Made by a program: the position numbers and the translations under genes. Shown piece after piece: positions 25,027-33,183 of a DNA stretch of 64,000 nucleotides. Each line of letters begins with the position of its first letter. The first letter of the stretch is position 1. Source of the DNA: Maricaulis sp017643475 (lineage in GTDB: Bacteria > Pseudomonadota > Alphaproteobacteria > Caulobacterales > Maricaulaceae); assembly GCF_047123815.1 (NCBI RefSeq), contig NZ_CP138920.1:620001-684000 (forward strand). The letters run 5' to 3'. Below the pieces are notes generated by a model, which saw nothing but the letters and a program-made list of their open reading frames with translations, searched no databases and was not told the origin of the DNA.

Positions 25027-26550
25027 TTAATGCCCTCCCGTCACGGCGTTCGCCGCAGCCTCGGCCAGACCGACCAGAACATCGGCGTGGAAGAAGAAAT
25101 ACAGATTGGCAAAGGCCAGGATGCCCATCGGCACCAGCACCATGTAAGGCGCATGACGCGCGGCGGGCTTGGCACCGTGATGTTCTGGCGGGCTTTCCAT
25201 CCAGATCGCCGAGAGCATGCGAGCCACATAGGCCAGCGCCATCAGCGAGGAGATGATCAGGGCGGCCACCGCCCACCACCAGCCGCGCTCCAGCGCTGCG
25301 GTGATGAGATACCATTTCGAGGTAAAGCCGATCGTCAGCGGCACACCGACCAGCGACAGGCCGGCAATGGTGAACGCCCCTGCCGAGGCCGGCATGGTGC
25401 GGCCAAGACCGTTGAGGTCACGGATCTGACGGACGCCGAAATGCAGCGCAAACGCGCCGAGCGCCATGAACAGCGCGCCCTTCATGATGGCGTGATTGAT
25501 CAGGTGCAGGATACCGGCCGACAGGCCTGCCGCCGTACCCATGCCCAGACCCAGCATCATGTAGCCCACCTGGGCAACAGAGGAATAGGCGAGCAGACGC
25601 CGCGCATCGGTCTGGAAGATCGCCTGGCTGGACGCCACCATCATGGCGATGATGCCAACGGCTGCGAAGACCCAGGTGAAGGAGAGTTCGACAAAGGCCA
25701 CATCGGGATGGAAGACGGAAAAGAGGAAACGGATCAGGGCGTAGAAGGCGACCTTGGTCGCTGTCGACGCCAGGAAGGCCGTCACGAAATTCGGTGCGAA
25801 CGCATAGGCATTGGGCAGCCAGACATGCAGCGGGAACATCGCGGCCTTCAGGCCCAGCCCGACCACGATGAAGGCAAAGGCCGCCTGGGTGACCCGGTTA
25901 TGCCCCTGTTCCTGCAGGATCTGGCCGATATCGGCCATGTTGAGCGAACCGGTCGCCATGTAGAGGAAACCGACACCGATCACGAAGAAGGTCGCGCCGA
26001 TCGTGCCGAGGATCAGATAGTTGTAGGACGCAGTCAGGGCCCGGCGATCCTTGCCGGCGCCCATGGCGATAATCGTGTAGGTCGAGATCGAGGAGATCTC
26101 GAGAAAGACGAAGACGTTGAACGCATCGCCTGTAATCGTCACACCGAGCAGACCCGCCAGCGCCACCAGGAAGGCGGAGTAGAAGAGCGCCTGCTTGCCC
26201 TCTTCGATCTCGTCACCCACGCTGGGCAGGGCAAAGATCACACAGAGCAGTCCGACAACACCGACAAGGGCAAGGACGACGGCGTTGAGCGCATCAACAC
26301 GCAGCTCGATGCCATAGGGCGGCTCCCAGCCCCCCATGTGATAGCTGATCAGCCCGTCGCTCAGCACCAGGCCAAGGACGACAAGCGAGAAGAAAGCCAC
26401 CAGCGAGGCTGTGACCATGGCAACGATCCAGCCGAGACGGCCGTTTGGCATCAGCGCTGCGACAGCCGCGGCGACGAGCGGGATGACAATCACCAGCGCC
26501 GGAGCGTGGTGGGCCAGTCCGGAAGGAAGAAGATTGACCAGAAAATCCAT
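25027..26550 (-). CDS. mrpD: Na+/H+ antiporter subunit D (MrpD/MnhD)
   Basis: 507 residues, about 14 membrane helices. Key residues of MrpD are present: FVFLEISSISTY (Glu151) and GLGLKAAMFPLHVWLPNAY (Lys235), plus VAQVGYMMLGLGMG and GLSLVGVPLTIGFTSKWYL. It contributes one proton/cation channel to the Mrp complex in the inner membrane. Start ATG overlaps the mrpC stop by one base. Confidence 0.93.
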   Translation of the reverse strand: MDFLVNLLPSGLAHHAPALVIVIPLVAAAVAALMPNGRLGWIVAMVTASLVAFFSLVVLGLVLSDGLISYHMGGWEPPYGIELRVDALNAVVLALVGVVGLLCVIFALPSVGDEIEEGKQALFYSAFLVALAGLLGVTITGDAFNVFVFLEISSISTYTIIAMGAGKDRRALTASYNYLILGTIGATFFVIGVGFLYMATGSLNMADIGQILQEQGHNRVTQAAFAFIVVGLGLKAAMFPLHVWLPNAYAFAPNFVTAFLASTATKVAFYALIRFLFSVFHPDVAFVELSFTWVFAAVGIIAMMVASSQAIFQTDARRLLAYSSVAQVGYMMLGLGMGTAAGLSAGILHLINHAIMKGALFMALGAFALHFGVRQIRDLNGLGRTMPASAGAFTIAGLSLVGVPLTIGFTSKWYLITAALERGWWWAVAALIISSLMALAYVARMLSAIWMESPPEHHGAKPAARHAPYMVLVPMGILAFANLYFFFHADVLVGLAEAAANAVTGGH

Positions 26551-27122
26551 TATTCACTGCCCCCCGTCTCGCGGTTGTAGTCCGCGGCGTTGAGCCCATC
26601 ATCTTCAATGGTTCCATAGGCTTCGCGGATCCGGACCACCAGGGCCAGGCCAACAGCCAGGGTCGCGACGCCGACGACGATCGCAGTCAGGATCAATACG
26701 TGCGGCAGCGGGTTGGAATAGAGCACTTCGCTGGCGTGATGCGCGGCATCAGCACCGGCGGCATAATCGGACGCGTGCTCGACAGCCTCAGCTGCGTGAT
26801 CGCCGGCATGGGCGTCCGCAGCCGGTTCGGCGTGACTGTCCGCGGCAGCGTGGCCACCGCCTGCCTCGCCGTGCCCCGCAGCAGCGTAACCGGCACCGTG
26901 GGAGCCCTCTTCATCGCCGTGATGGGCTCCATCGAGAATGGGCGGCTGGCCGCCAAACACCTTGCCGATGGTTATGTAGAGCAGGAAGACCGAGGTCTGG
27001 AACAGCGACAGGCCAACCAGTCGCTTGACCAGATTGCCGGTCGCGATGACCACATACAGGCCCGTCATCATCAGGATGATGATCGGGATATAGTTGAAAC
27101 GTTCGAGGATGATATCGAGCAT
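26550..27122 (-). CDS. mrpC: Na+/H+ antiporter subunit C (MrpC/NuoK-like) with His-rich insert
   Basis: 190 residues, versus about 110 for ordinary MrpC. The NuoK-like core is present: YVVIATGNLVKRLVGLSLFQTSVFLLYI at the start and LPHVLILTAIVVGVATLAVGLALVVRI at the end. Between them, residues 66-131 (bases 26730-26927) form an Ala/Gly/Glu/Asp-rich insert with 11 histidines (HH at 67-68 and 128-129). Loops of this position are extramembrane. ATG 27122 has GAGGAG upstream; the longer frame to 27155 is rejected. One base separates it from mrpB's stop. Confidence 0.9.
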   Translation of the reverse strand: MLDIILERFNYIPIIILMMTGLYVVIATGNLVKRLVGLSLFQTSVFLLYITIGKVFGGQPPILDGAHHGDEEGSHGAGYAAAGHGEAGGGHAAADSHAEPAADAHAGDHAAEAVEHASDYAAGADAAHHASEVLYSNPLPHVLILTAIVVGVATLAVGLALVVRIREAYGTIEDDGLNAADYNRETGGSE

Positions 27123-27123
27123 T

Positions 27124-27582
27124 CTACCACTCCTCGTCCGGGATATCCGGCACACGACCGGCGAAGGCGTAGAAAATCGCCAGCATGACCGAGGCGACCG
27201 TGGTCAGAACGCCCAGCTCGATCAGCAGGATGCCGTAGTGCTGGCCGCTGTGGTGACCCTGGTCGGGATGCAGCGCGTCATAATCAAGGAAGTTCACCGC
27301 CTCGCCCGCGAACGGCAGAAAGAGCGTCGCCACGCCCACACCGGCATAGATCAGAACGCCTGTTGCCGCGCCGATGCGCGCAACATTTGGCGGAACCGCC
27401 TTCTGGGCTTCTTCAATGCCGAAGATCAGGGCGTAGAGAATGACGGAAACAGCGATGATCACACCGGCCTGGAAACCGCCACCGGGACCATAATCACCGT
27501 GGAACTGAACATAAAAGCCGAACACGACGATCATCGGGATCAGCAGTTTGGAAACAACGCGAAGGATCAGGTGCGGGTTCAT
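27124..27582 (-). CDS. mrpB: Na+/H+ antiporter subunit B (MrpB/MnhB)
   Basis: 152 residues, four membrane helices. HLILRVVSKLLIPMIVVFGFYVQFHGDYGPGGGFQAGVI is the MnhB domain signature; FAGEAVNFLDYDALHP and LIELGVLTTVASVML follow. The ATG overlaps the stop of the upstream MbhE-like gene (ATGA). Confidence 0.93.
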   Translation of the reverse strand: MNPHLILRVVSKLLIPMIVVFGFYVQFHGDYGPGGGFQAGVIIAVSVILYALIFGIEEAQKAVPPNVARIGAATGVLIYAGVGVATLFLPFAGEAVNFLDYDALHPDQGHHSGQHYGILLIELGVLTTVASVMLAIFYAFAGRVPDIPDEEW

Positions 27583-28145
27583 GACTTGCCCTCCCCCTTC
27601 TTGCGGCCATTGCCGAAGCCCAGCAGAAGGATAACGCCCAGCGCGGCGGTGAAGATCACCACCACCTCGCCGAAGGTGTCATAACCCCGATAGCTGGCCA
27701 GGACGGCCGTGACCACGTTGGGCACCGAGATCTCGCTCGGCGTACGGGTCATGTATTCCATGCCCACGCCCGCATTGGCCGGAGAGTGCGCATCGCCATA
27801 AACCGGCATGTCCGGAATGGCGAAGAAGAGCGCCAGTCCTGCCACGGCAACAACCGCAAAGGCGGCCCAGTGGCGACCAGCGCCGGCCGGCTCGGCCTCG
27901 CGCGCGGTCAACAGCATCGCGCCCAGCATCAGAACGGTTGAGATACCTGCGCCGACGGCAGCCTCGGTAAAGGCGACATCGACCGCGTCCAGGGACACGA
28001 ACCAGGCCGCGGACAGAAGTGAATACACCCCGGTCAGCATGACGACCGCGAACAGGTTGCGCAGGCGGACAATGGCAAAACCGACGGCCAGCAACATGGC
28101 AATCAGCGTGTAGTCCAGGAATTGAGTGAGATCAGCACCGGTCAC
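27579..28145 (-). CDS. stand-alone MrpA C-terminal module (DUF4040 plus MbhE-like)
   Basis: 188 residues. The N-terminal half, RNLFAVVMLTGVYSLLSAAWFVSLDAVDVAFTEAAVGAG, is the DUF4040 domain. The C-terminal half has YRGYDTFGEVVVIFTAALGVILLLG, the MbhE/MrpA-end signature. In Bacillus-type Mrp these domains are the tail of MrpA; here they are an independent gene. Overlaps of four bases with both neighbours indicate coupled translation. Confidence 0.9.
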   Translation of the reverse strand: MTGADLTQFLDYTLIAMLLAVGFAIVRLRNLFAVVMLTGVYSLLSAAWFVSLDAVDVAFTEAAVGAGISTVLMLGAMLLTAREAEPAGAGRHWAAFAVVAVAGLALFFAIPDMPVYGDAHSPANAGVGMEYMTRTPSEISVPNVVTAVLASYRGYDTFGEVVVIFTAALGVILLLGFGNGRKKGEGKS

Positions 28146-28513
28146 GACGCGCTCTCCTCTTTCACGGCATCACGGGGATGCTCCGGCTTGAACTTGGACA
28201 GGTCCGGCTTCTGGCCGGCCCGGTGGGCGGCATTTGCAACCGCATGCGTCGCTGTCGGACTGGTCAGGAAGAGCAGCAGGCCGACAAGCGCCAGCTTGGC
28301 CATGGTCTGCCAGTCACCGGCCTGCAGGATCAGGCCGAGAATGATCAGCTCGGCGCCCAGCGTGTCGGTGACACCGGCCGCGTGCATGCGCGTGTAGAAA
28401 TCCGGCAGGCGGATGACACCAATGGCGCCGGCCAGAACGAGCATAAGACCGAGGGTCATGGAACCCACAGCGATGGCGAACAGGGCGTGTTGTCCGAATT
28501 CAACCAGGGTCAT
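28142..28513 (-). CDS. mrpG: Na+/H+ antiporter subunit G (MrpG/MnhG)
   Basis: 123 residues, three membrane helices, with GAIGVIRLPDFYTRMHAAGVTDTLGAELIILGL, the conserved PhaG/MnhG segment. A 35-residue hydrophilic C-terminal tail follows. Overlaps mrpF and the DUF4040 gene by four bases each. Confidence 0.94.
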   Translation of the reverse strand: MTLVEFGQHALFAIAVGSMTLGLMLVLAGAIGVIRLPDFYTRMHAAGVTDTLGAELIILGLILQAGDWQTMAKLALVGLLLFLTSPTATHAVANAAHRAGQKPDLSKFKPEHPRDAVKEESAS

Positions 28514-28827
28514 TCGTCGAAATCCCCGTCCACGGCCTTGCGCAGCGACATGCGCGCCAGGGCGATCTCGAGCGAGCGATAGCGGAAGAATTTCAGGATC
28601 GCGATCGTCGCCACAAAATTGATCAACGCATAGAGCAGCGCGATATCGATGGCGTCCTGGCGTCCGGCAATCGCAGAGAAGACCAGCAGGAAAAGCACCG
28701 TCTTGGTACCAAAGGAATTGGCGGCCAGGACGCGGTCATACAATGTCGGCCCGGCAAACAGGCGAGCGAGCATGATCGCCATCGCACCGGCCATACCCAA
28801 CGCGATAACAAAGTTCACAAGATCCAT
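28510..28827 (-). CDS. mrpF: Na+/H+ antiporter subunit F (MrpF/PhaF)
   Basis: 105 residues, three membrane helices. ARLFAGPTLYDRVLAANSFG and DIALLYALINFVATIAILKFF are the MrpF signature. It overlaps the mrpE stop by one base and mrpG by four. Confidence 0.94.
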   Translation of the reverse strand: MDLVNFVIALGMAGAMAIMLARLFAGPTLYDRVLAANSFGTKTVLFLLVFSAIAGRQDAIDIALLYALINFVATIAILKFFRYRSLEIALARMSLRKAVDGDFDE

Positions 28828-29330
28828 TATTCAGCCTCCCGGCGTCCGTCCGACGCTTCATCCGTACGGGCTGCCATTTCGGCAAAGCCTTCCGGAGCGG
28901 TGAAGGAATTGTCCAGCGCGTGCACGAGGAAGCCATCCTCCTCCACATCCACCGTCACCGTTCCCGGTGTCAGCGTGATGGAATTGGCGAACACACATCG
29001 CGCCAGGCCCGTGCGCAGATCGACCGGCACGCGAATCAGGCGCGGCTCAACTTCGATCTCGGGTTTCATGATCAGCTTCACAACAGCCAGATTGGCCGCC
29101 ACGATTTCCCGGCCAAGCCAACCCCAATACCCGAATAGGGCAAAGGCGGGCTTCAGGGGCACCGTCTCGCGATCAAGAATACGCATGCGAACAGTCAGAT
29201 AGACTGCACCCGCAATGCTCAATACGGACATGACCAGCAGGACCTTGTGGTCGCCGGACAGGGTGTAGGAACCGGATAAAACTAGCCAAAGCACCACCAG
29301 GACGGCGGTGAGGCCGACACCATAAGCCAT
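28827..29330 (-). CDS. mrpE: Na+/H+ antiporter subunit E (MrpE/MnhE)
   Basis: 167 residues; N-terminal membrane helices, then YWGWLGREIVAANLAVVKLIM and ANSITLTPGTVTVDVEEDGFLVHALD, the MnhE signature. First gene of the ten-gene operon, with GGGGAGA ahead of the ATG. The about 180 bases upstream (29331-29511) hold the promoter region, since the next gene ends at 29512. Together the operon order is E, F, G, DUF4040/MbhE, B, C, D, and then three further genes. Confidence 0.93.
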   Translation of the reverse strand: MAYGVGLTAVLVVLWLVLSGSYTLSGDHKVLLVMSVLSIAGAVYLTVRMRILDRETVPLKPAFALFGYWGWLGREIVAANLAVVKLIMKPEIEVEPRLIRVPVDLRTGLARCVFANSITLTPGTVTVDVEEDGFLVHALDNSFTAPEGFAEMAARTDEASDGRREAE

Positions 29331-29511
29331 GGAATCTCCCCGCGCGTTAACGCTCAGTAACGGTTATTAGCGATCAGGAATTGGCTTGGCCAGACAAACC
29401 GTCAGGATTTCGCACACCTACCCACAGTGTATCAGGCAAATGTGATCGGCAGGGTTGGCAAACTGCGCGCTTTCAGGGATTCCCAGCGCCAAAACCCCAA
29501 CTTTTCGCGGG

Positions 29512-30600
29512 TTAATGTGCGCCGGTCTCGGTGGACAGGTTCCAGTAACGCAGCACGGTCTGGGCCTTTTCAACCGAAAGCATGGCATAGACATGGCGGG
29601 CCTGTTCGGCCTGGACGCTGTCGGTCTGGCGCCCCACGCCAACCCAGAAGGCCTCGAAAGACGGCCATTTCAGTCCCGTCGCCTTGCACAGGACGGCAAA
29701 GGGTTCCCCGGACATGTCGTCGACCAGCTTGCGCATCAGGCCGATATCAATACCCGACAGGGTCGCGACCTCGGAGATGATGTCCTGGCGAGGTCCAGCC
29801 ACACGCATGGCCTCCAGAGCACCTTCCAGGCTGTCGAACGGGCTGAGCGTCACGGCCTCACGATTTCGCTGGCGCCGGTCGATATAGCGCAGGATGCGTC
29901 GCACCAGCGGGTCGGACCAGCCCTCCGCCCGGGCCATCGGGAAAATGTCTTCCGAGGCATCGATGAGAATGGTGCGATCCACGGCGAAACGCTCGAGGAT
30001 TTCCAGCCGGTTTTCATGATCACAGCCCCAGAAGAGGCGAAACGCCTGGGCCGGTCGCAACTCGCCACGACGGATGATCAGCGGGGCGTAGCTCGGCTCT
30101 TCCCGCGCTGCGGCGACAACATGGTCAATTGTCGGAGCCGCCAGCAAGGCCGTCTTGTTCTTGAGCAGGCGTTTGACGACTGCAACTTCGCCATAGGCCG
30201 CCAGCGCTGCGGCAACCGTCTCCGAGAGATTTTCCCGGCGGGCAATCGCCAGGCGATGATCCACCGTGCCGCCCTGGACGATTTCCAGCATGTCGAAATC
30301 GGTCAGCGCCATGCACTCTTCGAGAATGGGCTCGGCAATCTCGAACTTGTCAACGGCCAGCATGCGCAAGAGACGGTGCGGCGCTTCGTTCAGCCCGGCC
30401 AGACGCTGGGCCACCCGCTTGCGAAGCTGCTCATCCCCCTGCCGCAAAAGATCATGCAGCAAGTCGCCGACAATCCAGCGCTCGCGCGGCGTCAGTCGCG
30501 AGGTCGGCAGCCCGACAATATCCGCCAGACGACGCGCCAGAACAGCCCGCGCACGTGAGGTGACGGGCTGATCCAGGTCAAAGGGTTCAGCGTGGGCCAT
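29512..30600 (-). CDS. DUF2336 domain-containing protein (second copy)
   Basis: 362 residues from ATG 30600 (MAHAEPFDLD). Helical repeat protein with RARAVLARRLADIV and TPRERWIVGDLLHDLLRQ at the N-terminus, a GTVDHRLAIARRENLSETVAAALAAYG repeat helix region, and ends in VLRYWNLSTET. It is the same family as 3626-4708, but the two differ strongly outside the N- and C-terminal motifs. ATG 30699 upstream is possible but gives a Pro-rich leader without similarity to the first copy. No membrane segment or catalytic motif visible. Confidence 0.82.
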   Translation of the reverse strand: MAHAEPFDLDQPVTSRARAVLARRLADIVGLPTSRLTPRERWIVGDLLHDLLRQGDEQLRKRVAQRLAGLNEAPHRLLRMLAVDKFEIAEPILEECMALTDFDMLEIVQGGTVDHRLAIARRENLSETVAAALAAYGEVAVVKRLLKNKTALLAAPTIDHVVAAAREEPSYAPLIIRRGELRPAQAFRLFWGCDHENRLEILERFAVDRTILIDASEDIFPMARAEGWSDPLVRRILRYIDRRQRNREAVTLSPFDSLEGALEAMRVAGPRQDIISEVATLSGIDIGLMRKLVDDMSGEPFAVLCKATGLKWPSFEAFWVGVGRQTDSVQAEQARHVYAMLSVEKAQTVLRYWNLSTETGAH

Positions 30601-30747
30601 CGGGCTGGATCCGTTTTGTTCGCAGCCAGACTGGCGGTGTGGTGTTAAAAAATCGTGCGCGGGAGGGGGTGGATTGTCGGGAAAGGTTAGCTGGAGCAAG
30701 CCGATACAAAGATTGACATCAAATCTGTTGTCTCAATCAACGCTGCC

Positions 30748-30842
30748 GTCATCCCACGGTGGCTGCGAAGCAGACATCCGGGGGACCTCGGCTATCCTGT
30801 CGAGAGGCGAGCTGAGGTCACCCGGACAAGCCGGGTGATGAC
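30748..30842. repeat. palindromic repeat of the GTCATCCC family, second copy
   Basis: Bounded by GTCATCCCACGG on the left and GCCGGGTGATGAC on the right; the arms pair with few mismatches. Inside lies a GACCTCGGC/GAGCTGAGGTC pairing. Shares ends with 4936-4967 and 60530-60650. It lies in the 300-base gap between the DUF2336 and DoxX genes, in which no gene is seen. Confidence 0.6.
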
Positions 30843-30900
30843 GGAGGTTTGTGGAGCAGAAAAGTACATTCCCGCCCATCAAGGGTAAGGAAGATCCACC

Positions 30901-31332
30901 CTACCCCTTGCCGATCACCGGCAGGTGCTCGCGGTCGATGACCGTCAGTACGGCGGACAGGCCCCCGAACACGACGGCCATGCCGAACAGCATGGGGCTG
31001 AACTCATAGCCACCACCTTCGGCAAAGGCGACCGGGGCATTGATGCCGAGCCATGGCGACAGGTGAAAGCCGATCGCGCCGCCAATCACGCCCAGTGACA
31101 AAAGCGCGCCGAGGCCGCGGAACTTGCCGGCGAAGACACCGACCAGCAGCAACACTGCTGCCAGGACTTCCGCCACACCGGTGGCAGTGCGGATCACGGG
31201 CTCGAACAGCTCGATCCCGGAATTGGCGGCCAGATAGGAGAAAACCGGATTGGAGGCGCCGAACTTCTGCGCGCCCATGAAGAGCATGAACAGCGCCAGC
31301 ACCACGCTGCCACCCAGACGAACCATTTTCAT
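30901..31332 (-). CDS. DoxX-like membrane protein
   Basis: 143 residues with four membrane helices. GSVVLALFMLFMGAQKFGA, EVLAAVLLLVGVFAGKFRGLGALLSLGVIGG and FHLSPWLGI match DoxX/DoxD-like small integral membrane proteins, whose role (quinone-linked or redox related in some species) is uncertain. ATG 31332 has AAGGAG eight bases upstream; an in-frame GTG at 31341 is weaker. Confidence 0.82.
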   Translation of the reverse strand: MKMVRLGGSVVLALFMLFMGAQKFGASNPVFSYLAANSGIELFEPVIRTATGVAEVLAAVLLLVGVFAGKFRGLGALLSLGVIGGAIGFHLSPWLGINAPVAFAEGGGYEFSPMLFGMAVVFGGLSAVLTVIDREHLPVIGKG

Positions 31333-31437
31333 TACAGTCACTCCTTGGCCTGCATCAGATGAATTTGCTTAAGCCCTACATGTTGCTAGACAGGACGCAA
31401 TACCAATCACATTCCATCACGAGCGCTTGGCGGTCTC

Positions 31438-32772
31438 GTGAGGACAAACGGGAAAACTCAATTGCCGCTGTTTCGTCCCCTCGCCGGTAATCGCAAGCTG
31501 CGCATGCCGCCCTTCGGCGCATACCTGGTGCTGGTGGCGGGCTGGTTTTTCGGCTTCGGACTGCAGACCACCCTGTTTCCCGGCGTGATCACCTTCACCC
31601 TGATGGAAAGCCCGGAGCGGCTGAGTTTCGCCCAGGCCGCCCTTACCGCGCCCATGGCGCTCTTGCTGCCTGCGGCCGGCGTGCTCGCGGAACGCAAGGA
31701 CCGGCGCGGCATCATCTTCTATTTCTACCTGTTTGCCGGCCTGTGCACGATCGGCCTCGCTTCCATGATGATGAGCGATATCCTGACCTATATGAACCTG
31801 GTCATTTTCGCCGCCCTGGTCGGTGTGGCCGGGGGATTCGTCATGCCGGCCCGCGACAGCGCCATCAATCCCATCGTGCGCATTTCCGCCAAGACCCGTC
31901 ATGGCGGGATCGAGCTGCAGCGTGCGGTTGTCATGGCCTCTGCCGTCCAGTTCGGCGCCCAGATCGCCGGCATGGCCGCCGGCTATTTCGCCGCGATCAC
32001 GGGCCCGGGCCCGCTGTTCCTGATGATGGGCGTGGGCCTGGTCATCGGTGGCCTGTCGGCCGCTTTCCTGCCGCGCCTGGGCTCGAAACGGAACAAGTCG
32101 ACCGAACACCCGCTGCGCGACCTCAAGGACGGGTTGGATGCCGTTTTGCACTCGCCCGTGCTGATGCCGATGACGGCGATCATGGTGGCGATCGGAATTT
32201 TCATTGTCGGCGGCGCCTTCCTGGTGCTGATCCCGATTCTGATCCGTGATGCTTATGGCGGTGGATATCCCGAACTCTCCAGCCTGATGGTCACCTTCTG
32301 GCTTGGTGCCTTCGTGGCCAATGTCCTGCTGGTGAAATTCGGCCAGATCGAACGCCCGGGACGGGCGCTGATCGCCGCCCAGGGTGTCACCGTGCTCGCC
32401 GTAGGCGCCTTTGCCGCCCCCATTCCCTTCTGGTCGCTCTACGGTCTCGTCTTCGCCTGGGGGCTGGGCGCGGGCATCGCCATCTCGCTCAGCCGTTCTG
32501 TGGTCCAGGAACAGGCCCCGCCGGACAAGCTGGCCCGGGTCATGTCGGTGTACCAGCTGGGACTTTTTGGCGGCATGCCAGCGGGCATTTTGCTGATGGG
32601 GCCGATCGTCGGTGCCATTGGCGCACGACCAGCCGCCCTCATCCCGATGATCGGCCTGGGCCTGGTGCTGGTTCTCATTTGCGTCGCAACACCTATCTTG
32701 TCGGTGAAGCGCGCCGAACCGGTCGCGCTCAAACACGAGCCGAAGGAGAAAGATGATGCCGAGACTGAGTGA
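31438..32772 (+). CDS. MFS transporter
   Basis: 444 residues, 12 predicted membrane helices. ERKDRRGIIFYFY after TM2 and PARDSAINPIVRIS in the first half, with a long central loop (LGSKRNKSTEHPLRDLKDG), fit a major facilitator. Substrate unknown; the sequence recalls YfiS/ENTS-like exporters. Start is a GTG; a later ATG at 31504 would remove 22 residues and leave TM1 intact. The 3' end overlaps msrB by 20 bases, so the two are co-transcribed. Confidence 0.85.
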   Translation: MRTNGKTQLPLFRPLAGNRKLRMPPFGAYLVLVAGWFFGFGLQTTLFPGVITFTLMESPERLSFAQAALTAPMALLLPAAGVLAERKDRRGIIFYFYLFAGLCTIGLASMMMSDILTYMNLVIFAALVGVAGGFVMPARDSAINPIVRISAKTRHGGIELQRAVVMASAVQFGAQIAGMAAGYFAAITGPGPLFLMMGVGLVIGGLSAAFLPRLGSKRNKSTEHPLRDLKDGLDAVLHSPVLMPMTAIMVAIGIFIVGGAFLVLIPILIRDAYGGGYPELSSLMVTFWLGAFVANVLLVKFGQIERPGRALIAAQGVTVLAVGAFAAPIPFWSLYGLVFAWGLGAGIAISLSRSVVQEQAPPDKLARVMSVYQLGLFGGMPAGILLMGPIVGAIGARPAALIPMIGLGLVLVLICVATPILSVKRAEPVALKHEPKEKDDAETE

Positions 32773-33157
32773 TGCCGAAATCGCCACGCTGCGCGAGAAG
32801 CTGAGCCCGGAAGAAGACGCGATCGCTTTTGCCGAGGCCACCGAGTACGCCTTCTCCCACCCGCTCTACACCGAGAAACGCCCCGGTGAGTATCACTGCA
32901 CGGTGTGCGGTGAATTCCTGTTTGCCGCCAATGACAAATACGATTCCGGCTCCGGCTGGCCCTCCTTCTCCCAGGTCGCGCGCCAGGGCGCGGTGGAGAC
33001 CAAGGAAGACCTCAAGCTGGCCCTGCCACGCACCGAGGTGCATTGTGCCAATTGCGGCGCACATCTGGGACATGTTTTCCCCGATGGCCCCGGTCCTGAT
33101 GGCCTGCGATACTGCATCAATGGGAACGTTCTGGATTTTCGACCCGCACAGGATTGA
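32753..33157 (+). CDS. msrB: peptide-methionine (R)-S-oxide reductase
   Basis: 134 residues, full length for MsrB. Zinc cysteines are Cys49/Cys52 (CTVC) and Cys98/Cys101 (CANC); the catalytic Cys121 lies in RYCINGNVLDF. SGSGWPSF is also present. It repairs oxidised methionine in proteins. AAGGAGAAAG precedes the ATG. It overlaps the MFS gene by 20 bases and precedes the oligopeptidase by 26. Confidence 0.96.
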   Translation: MMPRLSDAEIATLREKLSPEEDAIAFAEATEYAFSHPLYTEKRPGEYHCTVCGEFLFAANDKYDSGSGWPSFSQVARQGAVETKEDLKLALPRTEVHCANCGAHLGHVFPDGPGPDGLRYCINGNVLDFRPAQD

Positions 33158-33183
33158 ACGCCTTCGGGTCGGGGGAGAGTAAA

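Noticed and set aside
24283..26580. 765-codon plus-strand open frame opposite the mrp genes
   Set aside because: Antisense shadow of mrpD-type genes: rich in His, Arg, Asp and Gln with no domain or start signal, while the minus strand encodes clear antiporter motifs.
29347..29361. CtrA-like site (TTAA-N7-TAAC) upstream of mrpE
   Set aside because: Second half does not match TTAA; one weak match is expected by chance.
31417..32841. 474-codon minus-strand frame over the MFS gene
   Set aside because: Shadow with His/Gln/Arg-rich composition; the plus strand is a convincing 12-helix transporter.
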